Below, in pieces: positions 16,015-20,418 of a stretch of DNA of 20,418 bases (positions are counted from its first letter, which is position 1; each line of letters begins with the position of its first letter). A model generated the notes under the pieces. The model was not told the origin of the DNA. It did not search any database and saw only the letters and a program-made list of their open reading frames with translations. The position numbers were made by a program, and so were the translations under genes. The stretch is from Xanthobacteraceae bacterium (GTDB taxonomy: Bacteria; Pseudomonadota; Alphaproteobacteria; Rhizobiales; Xanthobacteraceae): assembly GCA_030037185.1 (NCBI GenBank), contig JASHRR010000409.1:1-20418 (forward strand), written 5' to 3'.

Positions 16015-16035
16015 AAGCTCAAACCCGCCCCTGGG

Positions 16036-16110
16036 CGGCCGTGGAGCGGCCCCCTCACCCGGACCCCTGCCTACCCTTCCCGGCCTGCACGGGAGGGCAG
16101 GCGGGGGGCC
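16036..16110. repeat. GC-rich hairpin repeat between the ThiE-like and Sel1 genes
   Basis: Arms at about 16067-16082 and 16090-16101 (cctgcc..ccct.cccg against cgggagggcagg) pair with small bulges. The adjoining cccctcacccggaccc is a phrase common in intergenic repeats of rhizobial genomes. It lies in the part of the Sel1 frame that I regard as non-coding. Only one copy is visible here. Confidence 0.45.
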
Positions 16111-16244
16111 GGCCTCTGGCCGCGAGCGGGCAGAGGTGACGCCCGGCGGCGGCGCAGGGCGGGCAGGTTGCGCTTTGCCTGCCCGGCGATGCCTGCGTTG
16201 GCCCCGAGCGTGCTCCAGCATCTGTGTAACGCAAATGCACTCGA

Positions 16245-16895
16245 TCACGTCGTCGTCTCCGTGACGGTGAGGCGCGCCGCCGCGTCGGCGGCTGCGGTTT
16301 TGAGGCCGCGCGGATCTTCGAACAGAGCGTCCCCGATCGCGACGAAATCGGCGCCGGCCGCCGCGAGCGCGTCGATGTCGTCAAGCGCGCTCGCATATCC
16401 GACGCATGGAATCTCGAACAGTTCGGCCCACCAGGCCACCCGGTCGATGACGGCGTCGCACGAGGGGTGATGGCCAACGGTATCGGGTTCGCCGAACATG
16501 ACGTAGTCGGCGCCCGCCTCCGCCGCCACCATGGCATCGTGGCGGCTGCGAAGTCCACCGGCGCCCGCGATATAGTTCGGCTTGAGCGTCGCAACGGCCG
16601 ACTGCAACGCCTGCGGTCCGACAAGATGGGCGCCATCGGCCCCGGCGCGCGCAACGATGTCGAGCCGGCCGGCAATGATGAGCGCTGCTCCCGAAGCCTG
16701 CACGCTTTGGGCCACCGCTTTGGCCTTGTTGATGAGCCCGCGCTCGTCCGCATCGCGCAGGCGCAGCAGAACCGCTGCGACATCGGCCGCGCCCAAGATC
16801 TCGGCGAGTGCGCCCGAGAGCGCCGCCGGATCGCTCACCGCAGGGGTGAGAAGATAGAGCCGCGGGTTGGGCCTGTTGCCGGAGTGGGGGGTCAT
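16245..16895 (-). CDS. Thiamine-phosphate synthase-like protein (ThiE/TenI superfamily, divergent)
   Basis: 216 residues from the ATG at 16895, a beta/alpha-barrel protein: RLYLLTPAV opening strand, LLRLRDADERGLINKAKAVA, GRLDIVARAGADGAHLVGPQ (the counterpart of the D..GVHLGQ loop), GAGGLRSRHDAMVAAEAGAD YVMFGEP split over the phosphate side, and VGYASALDDIDALAAAGADF. ThiE joins HMP-pyrophosphate and thiazole phosphate to give thiamine phosphate. Here the usual GVS.H and GGI phosphate-binding motifs are altered (GAGGLRSRH, GYAS), a form I know in alphaproteobacteria under this annotation, so true synthase activity is uncertain. A longer frame to 17009 exists, but the homologous start is the ATG. 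The Sel1 gene follows on the same strand and may be co-transcribed. Confidence 0.8.
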   Translation of the reverse strand: MTPHSGNRPNPRLYLLTPAVSDPAALSGALAEILGAADVAAVLLRLRDADERGLINKAKAVAQSVQASGAALIIAGRLDIVARAGADGAHLVGPQALQSAVATLKPNYIAGAGGLRSRHDAMVAAEAGADYVMFGEPDTVGHHPSCDAVIDRVAWWAELFEIPCVGYASALDDIDALAAAGADFVAIGDALFEDPRGLKTAAADAAARLTVTETTT

Positions 16896-17227
16896 CGGAT
16901 CGCAACGATGCCTGGTGATTTCCGTTGGTGGCCGCCCCCGCGCTGGCCTCGCCCTCATGCGTGAGCGGCAGATGGAGAGGATCGAGCCGCGGCCGAGCCG
17001 CGGCATCATCAGTCTTCGTTAATACGCTGGTCTATGCGTCGCAAGCTCCGCAAAGCCGCACCCGCAGGGCGCCCACAGAATTGAAATTTTTCGTGCAGAG
17101 GCGGTGTGGCCCTGCCGCCACGGGCGTCGCGCCCGCCGCCACCCCCGCTCCCCGGCAGCGCCGGCGTCTCGCAGAAGGTTGTTCGCAACACCGCCAAGGG
17201 ATCCGCCGGCTCGGCGAAGGGCTGCGC
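16896..17227. other. Intergenic region between ThiE-like and CMD genes
   Basis: 332 bases without a recognised gene. A tandem 11-base repeat (gagccgcggcc, about 16984-17004) and a short AT-rich patch (aattgaaatttttcg, about 17080-17095) are the only features. No TPP-riboswitch-like motif was seen before the ThiE-like gene. Confidence 0.45.
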
Positions 17228-17773
17228 TCAACGCCCGCGATTGCCTTCGGGCTCGAGGTCGATCGCCAGTGCCTTCATGACGCGGTTATGCATGATGTAG
17301 GTGCCGATCAGCACCGAAAGTTCGACGATCTCGCGGTCGTCGAAATGGCGTCGCACATCGGCGAACACTTCGTCCGACACCGAGGTGGACAGCGTCATCC
17401 TCTCGGCATAGGCGAGTGCAGCGCGCTCACGCGGATCGAACAAATCGGTCGCGCGCCAGTTTGCCAGGGCCTCGCATTCCGCGAGGCTCAATCCCTCGGC
17501 GACGGCCAATCCGGGCACATGCTGCGCCAGCACGTAGTCAACGCCGTTGAGATGAGCGACGCGAATGATGATGATCTCGCGCAGCCGGCCGCTGAGCTTC
17601 GTCTGCCAGCGCACTGCGCCGTTATGGTCGAACCACGTTTGCGCCAGCGCCGGGCTGTGCAGCAACAGCTTGTAGACGTTGAGAAGCCCGCCGCGACGGC
17701 CCGCCTTGATGCAGGCAATCAACTCGGCAAGCTCTTGATGCTCGGCCTCCTCGATGAGCGAAATGCGCGCCAT
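17228..17773 (-). CDS. Carboxymuconolactone decarboxylase family (AhpD-like fold) protein
   Basis: 181 residues from the ATG at 17773 with GGGG six bases upstream. The CMD domain pattern is visible: KLLLHSPALAQTWFDHNGAV (35-54), SGRLREIIIIRVAHLNGVDY (61-80), VLAQHVPGLAVAEGLSLAEC (81-100) and RERAALAYAERMTLS (115-129), ending with REIVELSVLIGTYIMHNRVM. The AQHV histidine sits where CMD proteins have YEWAQHV. The CxxC of AhpD peroxidase-type members is absent, so an alkylhydroperoxidase role is unlikely; a decarboxylase or other ring-metabolism role fits the family but is unproven. The frame extends upstream to 17896, through sequence that looks like a dispersed repeat, so the later ATG is preferred. 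No operon partner is close. Confidence 0.82.
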   Translation of the reverse strand: MARISLIEEAEHQELAELIACIKAGRRGGLLNVYKLLLHSPALAQTWFDHNGAVRWQTKLSGRLREIIIIRVAHLNGVDYVLAQHVPGLAVAEGLSLAECEALANWRATDLFDPRERAALAYAERMTLSTSVSDEVFADVRRHFDDREIVELSVLIGTYIMHNRVMKALAIDLEPEGNRGR

Positions 17774-18251
17774 GAAATCCCCGCGACCGTTAAGCCAAAC
17801 GACGTCGGCCGGCATAGCAATTTGTTGGGCGATGAGACAAGTTTGCGCCGATCGAAGGTCGAGCCGATCGCAGGGTGGGCAAAGGCGCACCTGCATCCGA
17901 GGTTGTTGCTACGGATCGCCACGCGGCTTTGCCGACGTTGCCGGAAGGGTCCGCGTGTCGGGATGCAGGTTGCCTCATTTCTCCGCCTCCGGCCTGTGGG
18001 CGCGACGGGCTGGGATCGTCGTTTTGACAATCGAAGATTCCCGTTTGCGCTCAAACAGGCCGGTAGTCTTGTCATGCGGGTTCCGTTGGCCCAACTTCTA
18101 TTTAGCCAGCGACGGCCTAAGGCGCCGCTTTGCGGGCCGCGCAGAGTCGGTCAGCGCGTCATCGGCAGTGGCAGCCGACTTTGTCCGGCCCAGCGACCCG
18201 GATGCGGGCGCCGAGCGGGCGAACACAAGGGTCACCCGTACAGAAGCCGGA
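17774..18251. other. Intergenic region between CMD and MFS genes
   Basis: 478 bases with no recognised gene. It holds a small palindromic unit at 17870-17894 (gcagg..cctgc around gtgggcaaaggcgca), a phrase common in rhizobial intergenic repeats. Frames crossing the region on both strands lack family motifs. Confidence 0.5.
17870..17894. repeat. Short rhizobial-type intergenic palindrome
   Basis: Arms gcagg (17870-17874) and cctgc (17890-17894) flank gtgggcaaaggcgca. The wording matches the 'GGGTGGGCAAAGGCGC' repeat I associate with Bradyrhizobium-like genomes. It is a single copy here and identified by recall only. Confidence 0.35.
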
Positions 18252-19901
18252 TCAGAAAATCTTGACTGCGCTCACCAGCGTCTCCCACACGCCCCAAGCC
18301 AGTGGAATTCCGACGAAAATCCAGAAGATCGCGGCCTTTTCGTCGAGCCCGCCCTTGCCGATGCCGAACGAACCCGCCGCGCTACCGGCACTGGCTTGCG
18401 TGGCCTGAAGCGCTGCCACTTCCTCCGGCTTCATGAACCATCTGGCGGTCAGCGGCTTGACCAGCAAATTGCAGACGAAGCCTGCCGCCAGCATGCCGGC
18501 GAGGATGTATAGCGTCACGTCGTAGACGTGATCGCGCGACACGTCCGCCTTAATCTCGAACTCGCGGATGTAGTTGACGACGACCGGACCGATGATGCCG
18601 GCCGTCGACCAGGCGGTCAAAAGGCGGCCGTGAATCGCGCCGACGTATTGGGTGCCAAACACGTCGGCGAGATACGCCGGTACAGTCGCGAAGCCGCCGC
18701 CATACATCGACAGGATGAGGCAGAAGAACGCGACGAACAGCGCCTTGTTGCCCGAGTGCGCCGCCCAAGGCGCGAGTGCGTACATGGCGATTCCGAGCAG
18801 AAAGAACGTGTAATACGTGTTCTTGCGGCCGATATAATCGGACAGTGACGCCCAAAAGAACCGGCCGCCAATGTTAAACAGCGACAGCAGGCCGGTGAAG
18901 CCGGCAGCGATCGCCGCGATCATCGCCCGCTGCTCGGGGTTCAATTGTGTAAATCCGAGCTCCGGCTGGCCGATCAATGACCCGCCGAAAATCTCTTGCA
19001 GCATCGGCGAGGCCATCCCGATCACGCCAATGCCGGCCGACACATTGAGAGTGAGAACCGCCCAAATCAGCCAGAATTGGCTGGTCTTGTGGGCGTCCCT
19101 GAGATGGACGTGATGTTGGGTGATCATTGCCTTGGTGTTGTCCGGCGGGGTCCAGCCCTCGGGGCGCCACCCCGCTGGCGGCAGTCGATAGCCGAAGGCG
19201 CCGATCAGCATGAACACAAAGTAGATTGCGGCCATGGCGACAAACGTTTGCCACACGCCGACAGAGGCAGGTGATCGGAAATAGCTCATCAGCGACTCGG
19301 CGAGCGGGGCGCCGATCATGGCGCCGCCGCCGAACCCCATGATCGCCATGCCGGTCGCCATGCCGCGGCGATCGGGAAACCATTTCACCAGCGTAGACAC
19401 CGGCGAGATGTAGCCGAGGCCGAGGCCGACGCCGCCGATCACGCCCGAGCCAAGCCATAATATCCACAATTGATGAACGATGACGCCGACGGCTGAGATT
19501 AAGAGCCCGCCGCTCCAGCACAGTGCCGCAACGGCGCCCGCCTTGCGCGGACCGGCGCGCTCCAGCCATCCGCCCCACACCGCGGCCGATGAGCCAAGCA
19601 CCACAAAGAAAAGCGTGTACATCCAGCCGAGGCTGGAAATGCGCCAGTCGCATGTCGTGGTGAAAAGCTCCCCGATGAGCGTGATATCCGGACAAGCGAC
19701 ACTTTTGTCGAGGCCAATCGCGCGCGACAGCGGCAACCAGAACACGCTGAAGCCATACGCCATTCCGATGCAGAGATGGATGCACAGCGCCGCCGGGGGC
19801 ACGAGCCAGCGATTAAATCCCGCCTTGGCGATGATGCGTTCCCGGTCGAGCAGTCCCACCGCGGATGCGAACCCACTGTCCGCCTGTTCGAGCAGCGTCA
19901 T
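18252..19901 (-). CDS. OFA-family (oxalate/formate antiporter type) MFS transporter
   Basis: 549 residues, started at the ATG at 19901 with a strong GGAGG six bases upstream. It has the twelve hydrophobic segments of an MFS carrier with the OFA hallmarks: LCIHLCIGMAYGFSVFWLPL in helix 1, SSLGWMYTLFFVVLG in helix 2, the loop motif GGWLERAGPRKAG (110-122), and GLGLGYISPVSTLVKWFPDR with RGMATGMAIMGFGGGAMIGA. The second half repeats the pattern with FFWASLSDYIGRKNTYY and SMYGGGFATVPAYLADVFGT. A further hydrophobic segment at the C-terminus (AAIFWIFVGIPLAWGVWETL) adds a likely thirteenth helix after a Gly/Ala-rich linker. OFA proteins exchange or import small carboxylates such as oxalate and formate across the inner membrane; the substrate here is not determined. 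It stands as a single gene with its own promoter. Confidence 0.92.
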   Translation of the reverse strand: MTLLEQADSGFASAVGLLDRERIIAKAGFNRWLVPPAALCIHLCIGMAYGFSVFWLPLSRAIGLDKSVACPDITLIGELFTTTCDWRISSLGWMYTLFFVVLGSSAAVWGGWLERAGPRKAGAVAALCWSGGLLISAVGVIVHQLWILWLGSGVIGGVGLGLGYISPVSTLVKWFPDRRGMATGMAIMGFGGGAMIGAPLAESLMSYFRSPASVGVWQTFVAMAAIYFVFMLIGAFGYRLPPAGWRPEGWTPPDNTKAMITQHHVHLRDAHKTSQFWLIWAVLTLNVSAGIGVIGMASPMLQEIFGGSLIGQPELGFTQLNPEQRAMIAAIAAGFTGLLSLFNIGGRFFWASLSDYIGRKNTYYTFFLLGIAMYALAPWAAHSGNKALFVAFFCLILSMYGGGFATVPAYLADVFGTQYVGAIHGRLLTAWSTAGIIGPVVVNYIREFEIKADVSRDHVYDVTLYILAGMLAAGFVCNLLVKPLTARWFMKPEEVAALQATQASAGSAAGSFGIGKGGLDEKAAIFWIFVGIPLAWGVWETLVSAVKIF

Positions 19902-19948
19902 TTTGTTCCTCCAAATGGCTCTTATGAGCTCTTTGACTTGGCCGGCGC

Positions 19949-19977
19949 ATTATCTTGCGCCGCGCGCAGCCTGACAA
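19949..19977 (-). promoter_or_regulatory. Sigma70-like promoter of the MFS transporter gene
   Basis: On the minus strand TTGTCA (19977-19972) and GATAAT (19954-19949) are 17 bases apart, about 48 bases before the ATG. A perfect inverted repeat, cggcgca (19943-19949) and tgcgccg (19956-19962), brackets the -10 and could be an operator. Confidence 0.6.
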
Positions 19978-20292
19978 CCGCCTCCCGATGACGTGACGCC
20001 GGCCCGCCTTGCCCCCGGCAGCCAGCCGGCCGCAACATCCGCGCGTCTCGACCAGGCTCGTCGCCCAGCGCCGCGTTGACGTTCGGCATTGTCAAAGCGT
20101 CGGGATGCTTGGCGCGCGTGGCAAGCGCGGTCGGGATGCCGGCTATTTTACGACGACGCCGGCCAGGCATTTTGGTCGGGAGCCGGTTGCGGTCGGATGC
20201 CGGCAGCAAGCGAACTATCTGCAACGTAGCTCGGGGCGGTAGTCCCAACTTACCCTGGTAATCCTGCGCTTTCTCTCCTTTCGGGTCAAAAG
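19978..20292. other. Intergenic region between MFS promoter and pirin terminator
   Basis: 315 bases with no recognised gene. The right end contains the HEARO-like fragment at 20215-20264. A minus frame across it opens within that fragment (MGLPPRATLQI, parallel to MGLRPQATLQI at the first copy), but it is a by-product of the RNA similarity and is not called. Confidence 0.5.
20215..20264 (-). ncRNA. Solitary fragment of HEARO RNA 5' domain
   Basis: These 50 bases align with 5557-5607 of the HEARO region at about 45 of 51 positions with one gap; the first 34 positions match at 32. Both copies are on the same strand. The first copy's 8-bp stem is partly eroded here. Similarity stops sharply on both sides and no iscB sequence follows, so this is a remnant or a solo piece, not a working element. 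Confidence 0.6.
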
Positions 20293-20327
20293 CCGCCTCC
20301 TGAACGGCATCAGGCGTCAGGAGGCGG
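20293..20327 (-). terminator. Intrinsic terminator after the pirin gene
   Basis: A perfect 11-bp stem, ccgcctcctga (20293-20303) with tcaggaggcgg (20317-20327), encloses a 13-base loop. On the minus strand it is followed by CTTTTGA. It starts 5 bases past the pirin stop. Confidence 0.75.
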
Positions 20328-20332
20328 ATGGG

Positions 20333-20418
20333 TTACTTCTGCGGCAGGGGAATGAACTCGATCTCGTCACCCGGCACTTTGCCGAATCGGCCGGCCGCCC
20401 ATTCGGCTTTGGCCTGCT
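20333..20418 (-). CDS. Pirin family protein, C-terminal end
   Basis: Only the last 27 codons and the TAA at 20335-20333 are in the window. They read AEWAAGRFGKVPGDEIEFIP then LPQK. The W..GRFG.VPGDE.EFIPLP ending is characteristic of bacterial pirins, cupin-fold iron proteins often with quercetinase-like activity or a regulatory role. An intrinsic terminator follows at once, so transcription of this gene probably ends before the MFS gene. The cupin metal site is outside the window, so function cannot be judged further. Confidence 0.75.
   Translation of the reverse strand, partial: QAKAEWAAGRFGKVPGDEIEFIPLPQK

Noticed and set aside
16036..16110. Coding sequence of a proline-rich Sel1 N-terminus
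   Set aside because: The composition and the hairpin fit an intergenic repeat better than a protein segment.
19922..20248. 108-codon minus-strand frame between MFS and pirin genes
   Set aside because: It opens inside the HEARO-like fragment, covers the MFS promoter and has no protein motif I recognise.

Overview
The window looks like chromosomal DNA from a high-GC alphaproteobacterium, most likely in the Hyphomicrobiales (Bradyrhizobium/Rhodoplanes/Pseudolabrys-like). The basis is the overall GC, the protein families, the divergent DUF1285-Nudix / MoxR-DUF58-DUF4159 neighbourhood that I know from this order, and small GC-rich palindromic repeats typical of rhizobial genomes. No rRNA, tRNA or CRISPR array was seen.

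Layout. (1) 1-686, minus: the N-terminal part of a Tat-exported PhoD-type phosphatase, cut by the window edge. (2) 687-1797: gene-poor stretch holding a broken IS1595/ISXO2-type transposase N-terminus (about 1075-1309, minus) and a strong hairpin just before hemF. (3) 1798-2682, plus: hemF, aerobic coproporphyrinogen III oxidase. (4) 2896-4406, minus: cca-type tRNA nucleotidyltransferase preceded by an overlapping DUF6111 membrane protein gene. (5) 4494-5642, minus: a decayed HEARO/IscB element, made of an omega-RNA-like region followed by an iscB pseudogene with frameshifts, a stop and a missing HNH core. (6) 6012-7321, minus: DUF1285 gene overlapping a Nudix CoA-pyrophosphatase-like gene. 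(7) 7555-14589, plus: MoxR AAA+ ATPase, DUF58 protein, BatA/DUF4159 membrane protein and a large VWA/amidotransferase-like membrane protein. (8) 14908-16895, minus: secreted Sel1-repeat protein and a divergent ThiE/TenI-like protein. (9) 17228-17773, minus: carboxymuconolactone decarboxylase-like protein. (10) 18252-19901, minus: OFA-family (oxalate/formate-type) MFS transporter with a good sigma70-like promoter. (11) 20215-20264: a second, solitary fragment of the same HEARO 5' domain. (12) 20293-20418: terminator and C-terminus of a pirin-family gene.

How they fit together. The MoxR cluster has 4-base overlaps through its first three genes, so it reads as one translationally coupled operon for an AAA+ chaperone plus membrane-anchored VWA-like partners; a dispersed repeat lies before the fourth gene. 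On the other strand, DUF1285-nudix and DUF6111-cca also overlap by 4 bases within each pair, but about 1.6 kb containing the HEARO/IscB relic lies between the pairs.

The most notable non-routine signal is the HEARO/IscB relic. Its RNA keeps an interleaved (pseudoknot-like) helix pair and two GCAA-loop hairpins, while the nuclease gene is clearly dead. A 50-base copy of the RNA's 5' domain occurs 14.6 kb away. All identifications are from reading motifs by eye; no database search was run.
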